Assembly: GCA_013329905.1 (NCBI GenBank)
Contig: DUJH01000014.1
Span: 14,948-38,700 of the forward strand
Direction: 5' to 3'
DNA: 23,753 nucleotides
Origin: Candidatus Thalassarchaeaceae archaeon
GTDB taxonomy: Archaea; Thermoplasmatota; Poseidoniia; Poseidoniales; Thalassarchaeaceae
Part shown: positions 7,765 through 15,509 of the stretch, piece by piece
How the letters are laid out: every line of letters starts with the position of its first letter
Numbering within the stretch: the stretch's first letter is position 1
Position numbers and translations under genes: made by a program
Notes under the pieces: generated by a model
Database searches by the model: none
The model's input: only the letters and a program-made list of their open reading frames with translations
What the model was told of the DNA's origin: nothing

Positions 7765-8325
7765 TCACTCCCTACCATATGCCGCTAGTGCAGCCTGAAA
7801 CAGTCGTTGCCGAGGGACATCATGTTCCAAGAAGCAAGTGAAAGGAGCCACATCTTTGAGCAATTCAATCGCCGAGACATAAGCGCCGTAAATGAAGGGA
7901 TCAGCGACCTCGGTCGCTGGAATTTCAATCCCCAACTTAGCCAATCCCTTCCGCGTATCTTCGTCCCAAATCGCGTAGGTGTGTTGGGTGAAGTGGAGGT
8001 AGGAGGAGAGCCTGACTATGTCGGAGCGAGCATTTGGAGTGAAGGAGTCGAGCAACAGTGTGTCGGGGTAACGAATCGCATACATCGCTAGTTTCACTTC
8101 GCGCGTAGTCTCATCTCGCCAATCGCGCTTGTCTAATCCCATCCATTCATCGACCATATCGAGCATTTCATTGGTGTAAGGTCGATGCACTCTGTAGAGC
8201 AGTTTTTCGTAGCCTTCAGCGTCTTGATCGGCCGAATGGTGGTGCTCGTGAAATAGATCGGTTAATTTGTCAAAAAATGGCTTACAGCGCTCCTTATCGA
8301 AGGCCAAGAGTGATAGATGTTGCAT
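7765..8325 (-). CDS. Unknown 186-aa protein of the epoxidase operon
   Basis: I do not recognise this family. The start at ATG 8325 is supported by GGGTGAT three bases upstream; a longer frame back to 8376 would overlap the epoxidase gene. The protein is soluble, probably all-helical and rich in aromatic, acidic and His residues. A His cluster FHEHHHSADQD sits near residue 25 and HFTQHTYAIWDEDTRKGL in the second half, and HEH...E spacing could bind metal. No membrane segment or signal peptide is visible. It is 17 bases downstream of the epoxidase stop and 4 bases upstream of the dehydrogenase start, so all three are almost certainly co-transcribed. A role as accessory subunit, hydrolase or ring-opening enzyme of the epoxide pathway is inference from position only. 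Confidence 0.85.
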   Translation of the reverse strand: MQHLSLLAFDKERCKPFFDKLTDLFHEHHHSADQDAEGYEKLLYRVHRPYTNEMLDMVDEWMGLDKRDWRDETTREVKLAMYAIRYPDTLLLDSFTPNARSDIVRLSSYLHFTQHTYAIWDEDTRKGLAKLGIEIPATEVADPFIYGAYVSAIELLKDVAPFTCFLEHDVPRQRLFQAALAAYGRE

Positions 8326-8342
8326 GAAATCACCCGTTAGGC

Positions 8343-9524
8343 TCAGTCGCCCTTCCACTCGCGGTATTGAATCCATTCTTCTTGCATGTATTCGTTGATC
8401 AGACGTTCTTCGTCCGCATCGGTGGGAAGAACGTCGTCAAGATAAGCCTGCCAATCCGCGTCGTTTCCTTCGAAGTCGTCGCCTTGAATCGTGTAACGCT
8501 TTGCTGAGTATTTTCCGATTCCTCGGTTGAATTTGTCCGACGGAATAAACAACTCAGGCTCGCCTTTCTTCCGGGCCTGGCTAATTCTGCGCATCTCGTC
8601 GCGAAGTTCCTGGAAATAGAGCTCACGACTCGCTTCATTGAGGTGAGCACGGTCTGCATCATCGCTAGACTCGCGCTCATCATAGCGCCCCTTGATTCCG
8701 TAAACATAGGCCCACTGGGCGCTTGTCGAGTCGTCAGTCCCAAACAGGTCGAGACCAGTACTGACCCACTTATTGACGTATTTCTGGAGAAGCGCGCAGG
8801 GGATTACTCCCTGCTTGACAACTCGGCGTAGTCCATTGGCTCCGGTGCCGAGATGGAAGGATTCCTCCTTCAGCATCGGTCCCATCGAGGCGGCGAGTGG
8901 CTGGAAAGAAGATGTGCTAAGCATCTTCAGTTGGTACTTACCGTCTCGGTCGATGAAGTGAGTGAAGCAGAAGAAGTCCAACCAGTGGTCGATCGGTTCG
9001 TTGAACGAACCTAGAATTCGAGTTCCTTCCTGTGCATTGCGCTCTAGTAGCTTTGCTGCCTCGCGCACTCCGTGCTCACCGAAGTAAGTGCAGAGAAGGT
9101 AAGCCATCTGCCATCCGTGGCGCTGTTCTTCGCACATGATTCGTAGGGCTGACTTGCGGTCATACTCGGTCGGTGCGGTAGCCAGCAGGTGGTTCTGCTG
9201 CTCGACGCTGGCGAATTCTGTATCGCCCTGCACGCTGACCATCGAGATGATTGCGTCACGGATGTTTTGTTGTGGAATCTGCATTCGGCGCTGCCACTTG
9301 GGCATGCCTAGGAAATCCCCGAATTCGATCTGGGAACCAGCGGTGTCCCAGTCGAACTTGATGTCGAATCGGTAATCGCCCAGCCACGAGGGGTCGAATC
9401 CGATTCGTGTCTGCCAATCGCTGAAATCTTGTATCCACACCTCGAAGTTCGGGGAGTAGTCCTGTACGATTTCTTCCTCTGTCATGAGGTGGGCCAGAAG
9501 CAGCCTGTATTTCAACCACTTCAC
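8343..9524 (-). CDS. BoxB/PaaA-family di-iron epoxidase (aromatic acyl-CoA oxygenase)
   Basis: A 393-residue ferritin-like di-iron oxygenase closest, from memory, to BoxB, the benzoyl-CoA 2,3-epoxidase component; PaaA (phenylacetyl-CoA) is a shorter relative. Iron-ligand positions align with those I recall for BoxB: E103 (QGDTEFASVEQQ), E133 and H136 (EEQRH), D192 (FIDRDGKYQL), and E221 and H224 (KEESFH). Segments LGSFNE and WLDFFCFTHF also match BoxB. BoxB is about 470 residues, so this is shorter. BoxB needs a reductase (BoxA), which is not adjacent; the ferredoxin at 13.6-13.8 kb might serve. The start could be GTG 9524 or ATG 9485; neither has a clear ribosome binding site, and a strong inverted repeat abuts the GTG. 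First of four tightly linked minus-strand genes. The true substrate is unproven. Confidence 0.88.
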   Translation of the reverse strand: MKWLKYRLLLAHLMTEEEIVQDYSPNFEVWIQDFSDWQTRIGFDPSWLGDYRFDIKFDWDTAGSQIEFGDFLGMPKWQRRMQIPQQNIRDAIISMVSVQGDTEFASVEQQNHLLATAPTEYDRKSALRIMCEEQRHGWQMAYLLCTYFGEHGVREAAKLLERNAQEGTRILGSFNEPIDHWLDFFCFTHFIDRDGKYQLKMLSTSSFQPLAASMGPMLKEESFHLGTGANGLRRVVKQGVIPCALLQKYVNKWVSTGLDLFGTDDSTSAQWAYVYGIKGRYDERESSDDADRAHLNEASRELYFQELRDEMRRISQARKKGEPELFIPSDKFNRGIGKYSAKRYTIQGDDFEGNDADWQAYLDDVLPTDADEERLINEYMQEEWIQYREWKGD

Positions 9525-9543
9525 CGAAGACGTAGTCTTCGGT
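9523..9543. other. Perfect 9-bp inverted repeat at the epoxidase gene start
   Basis: ACCGAAGAC (9523-9531) and GTCTTCGGT (9535-9543) are exact reverse complements separated by three bases. The arm touches the GTG 9524 start and lies 38 bases before the alternative ATG 9485. Next to it, TAAAATTTT (9548-9556) fills part of the short gap to the upstream hydratase stop. It may be an RNA hairpin that ends or attenuates the upstream transcript, or a protein-binding palindrome. If it is a leader element, the ATG at 9485 is the likelier start. Confidence 0.65.
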
Positions 9544-9568
9544 CGCCTAAAATTTTCGAGTGATTTGT

Positions 9569-10426
9569 TCAGCGACCTTCGAATCGAGGGGTGCGGCGCT
9601 CGACGTAAGCGGCGATTCCTTCCTTCGCGTCAGAGCTGTTGAACAGAGCCGCTTGCAACTCACGCTCAAGTGCAAGGTGATACTCGAAAGGCATCTCAGG
9701 TCCGGATTGGACTGAGCGCTTGATGTTGCCAACTGCCATAGTAGCCTTGTATGGTAGGCAGAACTGGGTGGCGTAGTCGAGAATGTCCTGACGGAATTCG
9801 TCCAGTGAGCCGTCCCAAACATCGTTGAAGAGGTCGATTTCCTTAGCCTTCTCGAAGGCCATCAGTTCGCCGCTGACCATGTATTCGAGAGCTCGCGACT
9901 TACCAATGAGGCGAGATAGTCTCGCAGTGCCACCAGTTCCTGCAAGCACACCGAGGTTAATCTCAGGAAGGCCACACTTGCCTGCATCCTTGCGAGCTAT
10001 ACGAATATCGCAGGCCATTGCGATCTCAAGTCCGCCGCCGACAGCGTGACCATTGATTGCACAAATGACGAGCTTCGGAGTCTGCTCGAGGCGGCTCAGA
10101 GTTTCGTTAGCGTGAAGGCAGAAATTGTACTTGAAGCCAGGTGTGACCGAGTTCAACATCTGTATGCTTGCACCGGCAGAGAAGAACTTGTGTCCATTGC
10201 CGGTGAAGACGATGACGCTGACATCGTCATCAAAGCGTGCCTTGACGACAGCGGTATCGATGTCGCGCATCATCTCGTGCGTGTATGTGTTCGGGCCGAC
10301 TTCGTCGCCCTCAAGTGGAGCACCCGCCGAATTCGAAGCGAGTTCGATGATGGCGATTCCGTTTTCTGTGACTCCGTAGTTTACCAAGCGATTTGGCATA
10401 GGTTCGAGTTCAGGCCATGAGGTCAT
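9569..10426 (-). CDS. Enoyl-CoA hydratase (crotonase family), upstream of epoxidase
   Basis: A 285-residue crotonase-fold protein with both hydratase glutamates, E134 in GGGLEIAMACD and E155 in GLPEINLG, followed by GTGGTARL. The oxyanion-hole stretch FFSAGASIQML is at about 81-91. An extended segment between the first strands (about 33-50, SAGAPLEGDEVGPNTYTH) is longer than in PaaF and may shape a distinct acyl pocket. ATG 10426 is chosen; GTG 10459 and ATG 10399 are in-frame alternatives. It lies just upstream of the epoxidase gene on the same strand, separated by a hairpin-forming gap. BoxC is also a crotonase but is about twice as long, so this is more likely a beta-oxidation hydratase of the same pathway. 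Confidence 0.92.
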   Translation of the reverse strand: MTSWPELEPMPNRLVNYGVTENGIAIIELASNSAGAPLEGDEVGPNTYTHEMMRDIDTAVVKARFDDDVSVIVFTGNGHKFFSAGASIQMLNSVTPGFKYNFCLHANETLSRLEQTPKLVICAINGHAVGGGLEIAMACDIRIARKDAGKCGLPEINLGVLAGTGGTARLSRLIGKSRALEYMVSGELMAFEKAKEIDLFNDVWDGSLDEFRQDILDYATQFCLPYKATMAVGNIKRSVQSGPEMPFEYHLALERELQAALFNSSDAKEGIAAYVERRTPRFEGR

Positions 10427-10489
10427 GGCGCATCGACCGTAGGTCGGATTATGAATCACACGGGTACGCTTGGAGGCTCTAAAACTCGC

Positions 10490-11713
10490 TCAAGCGTCGT
10501 TTTCAGAGAAGGAAGTATGACTTCCTCCTCGCTGGTGGGACTTCCACTGAACTCCTATTTCTTCGGCACGTGGGCTTGCTTCCCAGACATCTCTTGAGAG
10601 GGCTTTTCGGAACGGCATGCGGGAGACCATTCGGCCGTCTGCGAGTTTTTTACGGCGGAGCATGCCGATTTTGACGATGGGCCATAATGCTCGGCGAAAT
10701 AGTCCGGGTTGGTAGACCCATTTCATGAAGGCGAGCCCATCGCCTTTGCGCGCTTGGTCACGCATCCAATAGCGCGCGACCATTTTGAATCCACGATTGC
10801 CAATTCGATTCATCAAGAATCGGTTGATGGCGCTCGCTCGAATTAGTGGAATCAAGCGACTACGGACTTGTTTCTCATAATCATTCGAGCCCATAATCGA
10901 GTTGGCGGCCATCACTCCGCTGGTGATTGCATAACGCATCCCAAAACCCCACATGAAGTCCTGCAATCCGCCGGCTTCGCCGACATAATGCCTGTCTTCG
11001 TGGATGTAGTGGTCGGGTAGTGAGAAGTCTCCCTTTCCACCGACGCGTTTTATTGGTTGGCGGTTGAGTTCGTAGTGTTCCTCGTACCAAGCGATGGTCT
11101 CGTTGAGGTATCGGCTGGACTTCTTTTGCTGACGCCAGAGGCAGGTGCAGATGAGGCCGATTCCGTCGATGATTATTAGGTAGGAATAGGCGCCAGGGGC
11201 GAGTTTGTCGTTCAGTTGGAAAGCGACGTGGTTGGGGTGATCGGTATGGAAAATCTCTCCGAAGGCAACAGCGCTGGATTCCTTTGGTCCAGCGGCGATT
11301 ATGTCGCATTCACTGGGGTCTTTACGCGTCTCGTAGTGGATGTTTGCACCGGCAGCGAGGGCCATTCGCTTCAATCCTTGATCGATGCAATGTTCGTCAG
11401 TACCACGCTCGACGACTCTGAATGCGACTCCATTGGTTTCCGGATGACTGATCTCGTCATCGGGATGGATGAGATCGATGATACTGAATGCATCCGACTT
11501 GAATTCGTTAGGATCCAAACCCCAACCTCGCATCTCGTCGAAGAAGTCGGTATCACTGCTCCAATTCTCGAGGCCTTGGAAATCACCGTCGAAGCGTGCG
11601 CCTGAGTCCTTGCGAATCTCGTGAACGTGGACATCGTATCCTCCGCGCGCGAGTATGGCTGCAGCCGCTAGTCCCGAAAGTCCTGCACCGAGGATGTCTA
11701 TGCGACGGCTCAC
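10490..11713 (-). CDS. FAD-dependent oxidoreductase, geranylgeranyl-reductase-like
   Basis: A 407-residue flavoprotein with an N-terminal Rossmann fold (ILGAGLSGLAAAAILARGG, then VHEIRKDSGARF). A second FAD-contact motif YVGEAGGLQDFMWGFGMRYAITSG sits in the middle, the arrangement of the geranylgeranyl reductase / p-hydroxybenzoate-hydroxylase-like superfamily. In archaea such enzymes saturate the isoprenoid chains of membrane lipids, but related monooxygenases share the fold, so substrate is open. The C-terminal 120 residues are basic and rich in Arg, Trp and Met, perhaps a membrane-contact surface. The start is GTG 11713 because the Rossmann motif begins within ten residues. It is divergent from moaE across 80 bases and upstream of the hydratase on the same strand. 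Confidence 0.82.
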   Translation of the reverse strand: MSRRIDILGAGLSGLAAAAILARGGYDVHVHEIRKDSGARFDGDFQGLENWSSDTDFFDEMRGWGLDPNEFKSDAFSIIDLIHPDDEISHPETNGVAFRVVERGTDEHCIDQGLKRMALAAGANIHYETRKDPSECDIIAAGPKESSAVAFGEIFHTDHPNHVAFQLNDKLAPGAYSYLIIIDGIGLICTCLWRQQKKSSRYLNETIAWYEEHYELNRQPIKRVGGKGDFSLPDHYIHEDRHYVGEAGGLQDFMWGFGMRYAITSGVMAANSIMGSNDYEKQVRSRLIPLIRASAINRFLMNRIGNRGFKMVARYWMRDQARKGDGLAFMKWVYQPGLFRRALWPIVKIGMLRRKKLADGRMVSRMPFRKALSRDVWEASPRAEEIGVQWKSHQRGGSHTSFSENDA

Positions 11714-11793
11714 GAGGCGTCGACCCTGATGCCGTGTTTGAATGGTTGCTTGTTTGTGCGAGGCATTGAAGCGCTGAGTGGGGATGGGGCTTC

Positions 11794-12216
11794 ATGCCTC
11801 GAGTCGTGGTTCGCGTCGAGCCCGAGAAACTCGAACCTGAGGATCTCCGAGGGCTGGTCGACCCACAGGGCTGCGGTAGCGTGGTATCCTTTGTCGGTCT
11901 GACTCGGGGGGAGGATGATGGCGTCGAGGTTGAGAGATTGGAATTCGACGCTTGGGAAGAGAAGCTTCCATCAGTGCTCAACCGATTGGCATTCGATGCA
12001 GTCGAGCGCTTCGGTGTCTCATCGGTGGTGATTGCACATCGTACAGGTGTGGTATTGCCTGCTGAACCAATCGTTTGTATCCACGTTGGAAGCACACACA
12101 GAGCTGAGGGCTTCGAGGCCTGTTCTTGGCTGATAAGTGAGCTCAAGGCGCAAGCGCCGTTGTGGAAGAAGGAAATTCGAGCCGACGGTGAGTTGTGGAA
12201 GGCGGGACTCGGCTGA
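11794..12216 (+). CDS. moaE: Molybdopterin synthase catalytic subunit MoaE
   Basis: A 140-residue protein of normal MoaE length. MoaE, with the thiocarboxylated small subunit MoaD, puts the dithiolene sulfurs into precursor Z (cPMP) to make molybdopterin. Seen motifs: CGSVVSFVGLTR (about 27-38), AHRTGVV, GSTHRAEGFEACSWLISELKAQAPLWKKE. The last holds the conserved active-site lysines. MoaD is not visible in the window, while moaC lies 1.7 kb to the right. The gene is isolated on the plus strand between two minus-strand flavoproteins, convergent with the second (17-base gap). Confidence 0.95.
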   Translation: MPRVVVRVEPEKLEPEDLRGLVDPQGCGSVVSFVGLTRGEDDGVEVERLEFDAWEEKLPSVLNRLAFDAVERFGVSSVVIAHRTGVVLPAEPIVCIHVGSTHRAEGFEACSWLISELKAQAPLWKKEIRADGELWKAGLG

Positions 12217-12233
12217 GCGAGGCGGCTGCTCAC

Positions 12234-13574
12234 TCATCCGCGCATCGAAGCGATGACGTCGTTTACAGCATGAGGCACATTTGAGGCGATTCCCTCGACC
12301 ATCATCCAGCCGTGACCCTTGACTCCGTCGCCAACACAGCGGATGCCTTCAACTCCGACATCCATCGGTAGTTCGGCACCTTGCGGTGCGCGATTGCACG
12401 GCCAGTTCCGATGATATGTGTGGACGCAGATTTCCTCGCCGTGGTCGGCGAGCCAAGGGATCGAATCGTAGAGGTCCTCGCGTCCTTTGCTAATCTCGGA
12501 TTTGACGGAGGCGTCTGGTACGAATTGGTGAGTGATCATCAGATGCTTTCCTTCGGGCGCGAGGCTTGGGTCGGAGAAGGTCGGAATGACAAAGCCTCCG
12601 ACCCGCTCAAGATTCGGCAACATAGTCACCCCGCTGCTACGCACTGGGATGTCATCGTCGAGAGCGAAGCAGAATCCGATTCCACCAACTGCTTGAGTGT
12701 TTTTGACCTGCTCTCGCACGCTGTCGGCCACCTCGAAATCGTCTGATAGCGCCTTCAGCAGATTCGGGTGGCCACCATTGTGAATGATTGAATCCGCGCC
12801 GACCCAACTCGCTTCATCCCGACCACGTCGTCGCACCCCGACGCAGAATCGATGCTCTTTGGTCGACTCCTCCGCAGTTCCTGGAAGAATCTCAGTCACT
12901 TCATGACTCAATTTGACGCGCGCACCATTCTCACGAAGGTCCGTGCGCAATCCATCGATTACTCCCTTGCATCCACCCTTCGGAATGTGCGGCCGGTCTG
13001 ACCAGAAGGAATTCTGCAATATCCGAACCACGGTCGAGGCAGGCATCTGATCGAAGCGCAGACTCACAGCAAAATTTGAGAAGGCATCAAGAAAATCGAT
13101 GAACTCGTCGCTGAACTTCCTCTGAAGCCAAGTACGACCATCTACGGTTTCGTCTCCCCATGCTTGCTTGGCGTCCTTGGCAAGGAGTCCTGGAAGATTC
13201 ATTGCATCCTTTGCAGAGAACCACGGTATTAACCCGTAAGCCGACTTTGATGACTGATACTTTCCATCCTTTATTCGACAAGCGAAGTGGCTGGTAGGCA
13301 GGAACTCTACTCCATGACGACCGAGGTCTAACCCACCCTTCGACCGAGGGCCAAGTATCAGGTCTGAGAACGGTCCTTTGCGTCCGTGCGGAATCATGTG
13401 GACCGCACCGGTGGGGATCTGATATCCGTCGTGATCATGTTGTGTGAATCGACCACCGGCGAAGGACATTCGCTCGTAAACAGTGACGTCGAAGTCACCA
13501 GTTTGGGCGAGCTGAGCAGCGGAACTAAGCCCGCCGACTCCAGCTCCGACAACGAGTGCCTTCGGCTTTCCCAT
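12234..13574 (-). CDS. Phytoene-desaturase-like FAD oxidoreductase
   Basis: A 446-residue member of the CrtI / amine-oxidase flavoprotein superfamily. The N-terminus has VVGAGVGGLSSAAQLA, then VYERMSFAGGRF with the ribose-binding Glu and the GGR signature. The C-terminus ends in the second FAD motif CVGDGVKGHGWMMVEGIASN. Family members desaturate carotenoids or reduce isoprenoid double bonds; the reaction here cannot be fixed. A ribosome binding site GGTGATC lies five bases before ATG 13574. The upstream ferredoxin gene stops only 14 bases earlier, so the pair is an operon and the ferredoxin is a probable electron partner. An isoprenoid or membrane-lipid reductase role is the best inference. 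Confidence 0.88.
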   Translation of the reverse strand: MGKPKALVVGAGVGGLSSAAQLAQTGDFDVTVYERMSFAGGRFTQHDHDGYQIPTGAVHMIPHGRKGPFSDLILGPRSKGGLDLGRHGVEFLPTSHFACRIKDGKYQSSKSAYGLIPWFSAKDAMNLPGLLAKDAKQAWGDETVDGRTWLQRKFSDEFIDFLDAFSNFAVSLRFDQMPASTVVRILQNSFWSDRPHIPKGGCKGVIDGLRTDLRENGARVKLSHEVTEILPGTAEESTKEHRFCVGVRRRGRDEASWVGADSIIHNGGHPNLLKALSDDFEVADSVREQVKNTQAVGGIGFCFALDDDIPVRSSGVTMLPNLERVGGFVIPTFSDPSLAPEGKHLMITHQFVPDASVKSEISKGREDLYDSIPWLADHGEEICVHTYHRNWPCNRAPQGAELPMDVGVEGIRCVGDGVKGHGWMMVEGIASNVPHAVNDVIASMRG

Positions 13575-13579
13575 TCATA

Positions 13580-13586
13580 GATCACC
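13580..13586 (-). promoter_or_regulatory. Strong ribosome binding site GGTGATC for the flavoprotein gene
   Basis: On the minus strand GGTGATC, complementary to the 3' end of 16S rRNA, lies five bases before ATG 13574 and fixes that start. Related GTGAT sites precede the 186-aa protein (8329-8335) and orc1 (23420-23424), so this host uses both GGTGAT and GGAGG forms. Confidence 0.75.
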
Positions 13587-13588
13587 AC

Positions 13589-13849
13589 TCAGGCGTAGAC
13601 CAGTGCCCCAGTTGGGCACCAGAGGAGGCAGCGAAGGCAATCAGTGCAATTTTTTTCGATGACCTCGCATAATCCTTCGACGATGAGGGCATCGTCTTTG
13701 CAAGCCATTAGGCAATAGGAACATCCGACGCACAAGTCGTCGATGACCTGCAGTTTCTCACCCTCTTCACTCGGCTTGTCATGGTCAACGCCCGACTCGA
13801 GTTGTGGTACAACCCCCGGAGTCGCCTTGTCGCGGAATGCCTCTGCCAC
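13589..13849 (-). CDS. Ferredoxin with two [4Fe-4S] clusters
   Basis: An 86-residue protein with two classical cluster motifs: CVGCSYCLMAC (about 41-51) and CTDCLRCLLWCP (about 69-80). A 37-residue N-terminal extension rich in charged residues precedes them. The start is GTG 13849: an in-frame stop lies five codons upstream and no other start codon lies between. It is the first gene of a two-gene operon with the phytoene-desaturase-like flavoprotein. In Methanosarcina acetivorans a dedicated ferredoxin encoded next to geranylgeranyl reductase is known to donate its electrons, which makes the same logic likely here. It could also serve the BoxB-like oxygenase, whose usual reductase BoxA is missing from the window. 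Confidence 0.92.
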   Translation of the reverse strand: MAEAFRDKATPGVVPQLESGVDHDKPSEEGEKLQVIDDLCVGCSYCLMACKDDALIVEGLCEVIEKNCTDCLRCLLWCPTGALVYA

Positions 13850-13942
13850 GGTTTGTAGTAATCAATCAAGTATTTCAGAACCATGTTGCTCCTCCGAGTC
13901 TCTGATTAGGGATGCACACCTCCGTCATCCTGAGGCAAACGC

Positions 13943-14419
13943 ATGGAAGAATCATTCACGGGGATAATCGATGTCGGTTCGAAGCCTGTCGTTGCCCGCG
14001 AAGCGGTCGCAACGGGACTGCTTCGTCTATCGCCTGAAAGTCTGGATGTAGTAGCTAATGGCCGCTCGATCAAAGGAGATGTTCGAGAGGCTTCCACCGT
14101 CGCGGCGATTCAGGCTGTGAAAGAGACGCCGCGCATGCTCCCTCACTGCCATCCGATTCCTATCGAGGGCTGCACAATAGATTGGGCAGTCGAACAAGAC
14201 GTAGAGGATGGTGTCGGAGGGGGCGCTTTGCGTTGTACGGTCAGTGTTCGAACGCACTGGACAACCGGCGTGGAAATGGAGGCGCTTTGTGGAGTAAACG
14301 CAGGATTGCTCTGTGCTTGGGATATGCTAAAATCAATCGAGAAGGACTCTGAGGGTCAGTATCCTAGCGCGCAAATCGATGGGGTTCGCGTAATTCGTAA
14401 GAGCAAAGGTTCCGCTTAA
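13943..14419 (+). CDS. moaC: Cyclic pyranopterin monophosphate synthase MoaC
   Basis: A 158-residue protein of normal length for MoaC, which converts the 3',8-cyclo-GTP product of MoaA to cyclic pyranopterin monophosphate in molybdenum cofactor synthesis. Motifs: DVGSKPVVAREAVATG at the N-terminus, LPHCHPIP (about 66-73), GVEMEALCGVNAG and WDMLKSIEKD with the catalytic lysine. ATG 13943 has GAGG nine bases upstream. It is divergent from the ferredoxin operon. MoaA and MoaD are not in the window. It may be co-transcribed with the phosphatase gene 67 bases downstream, although the functions differ. Confidence 0.95.
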   Translation: MEESFTGIIDVGSKPVVAREAVATGLLRLSPESLDVVANGRSIKGDVREASTVAAIQAVKETPRMLPHCHPIPIEGCTIDWAVEQDVEDGVGGGALRCTVSVRTHWTTGVEMEALCGVNAGLLCAWDMLKSIEKDSEGQYPSAQIDGVRVIRKSKGSA

Positions 14420-14486
14420 TTTTCGGTCGCTGAGTCGAGCCTTGTCGACCCGTATGATTGAATGCCGAACGCTATTCGCAGCGGTC

Positions 14487-15440
14487 ATGGCGACCATCGA
14501 TTTGGAGAGTCATTTCCTCGATGCGACAGAGTCTGCTGCGATTGCTGCTTCGGCTTGGATAGGCAAGGGAGATGGAAAGGCCGCTGACGGCGCCGCGGTA
14601 GAAGCGATGCGCGCCGTATTCGATGGCGTGCCTTTCGATGGGCGCGTAGCAATTGGTGAAGGGGAGCGCGACGACGCACCTATGCTTTGGATCGGCGAAC
14701 CACTGGGTTCGATGCAAGGTAATCCGAATGCCCCATCGATCGACATTGCAGTTGACCCGCTCGAATGTACCAATCATGTTGCCAAGGATTTGCCGAATGC
14801 GATGGCGGTTCTCGCTGCAGCCCCGCGCGGGACCCTGCTTCACGCACCTGATTGTTACATGGACAAAATCTCAGGACCAGCTGAGTTGGATGGGGTGATC
14901 AGCCTCGACGCCTCAACCTCATACAATGTCGAGGCTGCAGCCTCGGCCCTTGGGAAGAAAGAGTCTGAACTCAATATCGTCGTAATGGATAGACCGAGGC
15001 ATGAGAAACTGATTTCAGAACTTCGAGCACACGATGTAAATGTCGTACTGATAGGCGACGGCGACGTCTCGGCTGCGCTCAACGCGGCCGACCCAAACTC
15101 AGAGATTGACATGCTAATGGGAATTGGCGCAGCGCCGGAAGGCGTCATCACAGCCACTGCGCTTCGCGGTCTCGGCGCTCCATTTGAGGGACGACTCGTG
15201 TTCAAGGACGAGGGCCATCGAGAGCGCGCAGAGAACATGATTGATGGTGATATTGAGCGACTCTGGGACAGAGATCAACTCTGTGCTAGTGATGATGCTG
15301 TATTCATCGGAACGGGAGTTTGCCCCGGCCGAACCTTCGGCGTAGAGACTCTCTCGGACGGACGTTACTCGGTTCAGTCCGAGGTAATCGACGTGGCGAG
15401 TGGGGGCCACAGATTCGTCGACAATATCCGCTCAGCCTGA
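14487..15440 (+). CDS. glpX: Class II fructose-1,6-bisphosphatase (GlpX family)
   Basis: A 317-residue GlpX-type phosphatase that turns fructose-1,6-bisphosphate into fructose-6-phosphate in gluconeogenesis. Family motifs: TESAAIAASAWIGKGDGKAADGAA with metal ligand D29, IGEGERDDAPML with the E58/E60 pair, and VDPLECTN with D90, E93 and T95. The family sequence in the last is DPLEGT; here Cys94 replaces the Gly. ATG 14487 is chosen because GlpX proteins start close to the TESAA motif; ATG 14454 and TTG 14442 are in frame upstream. The aldolase follows after 69 bases. Many archaea use instead the bifunctional FBP aldolase/phosphatase, so this pair looks like an alternative or acquired module. 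Confidence 0.92.
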   Translation: MATIDLESHFLDATESAAIAASAWIGKGDGKAADGAAVEAMRAVFDGVPFDGRVAIGEGERDDAPMLWIGEPLGSMQGNPNAPSIDIAVDPLECTNHVAKDLPNAMAVLAAAPRGTLLHAPDCYMDKISGPAELDGVISLDASTSYNVEAAASALGKKESELNIVVMDRPRHEKLISELRAHDVNVVLIGDGDVSAALNAADPNSEIDMLMGIGAAPEGVITATALRGLGAPFEGRLVFKDEGHRERAENMIDGDIERLWDRDQLCASDDAVFIGTGVCPGRTFGVETLSDGRYSVQSEVIDVASGGHRFVDNIRSA

Positions 15441-15509
15441 ATCCGATTCCATAATTCGCGTGCAAAGGCTTCATTTCCCAAACCCACCACGTCGTGCTGA
15501 GGTTCGTTC

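Noticed and set aside
8343..9524. PaaA as the specific identity of the epoxidase
   Set aside because: The length and the GDTEFASVEQQ, FTHFIDRDGK and LGSFNE segments resemble BoxB more than PaaA, and no PaaB, PaaC or PaaE genes are adjacent. The call is kept at family level.
11583..12233. Minus-strand 216-aa open frame over moaE
   Set aside because: It is Ser/Arg/Pro-rich antisense to moaE and overlaps the flavoprotein start, with no family features.
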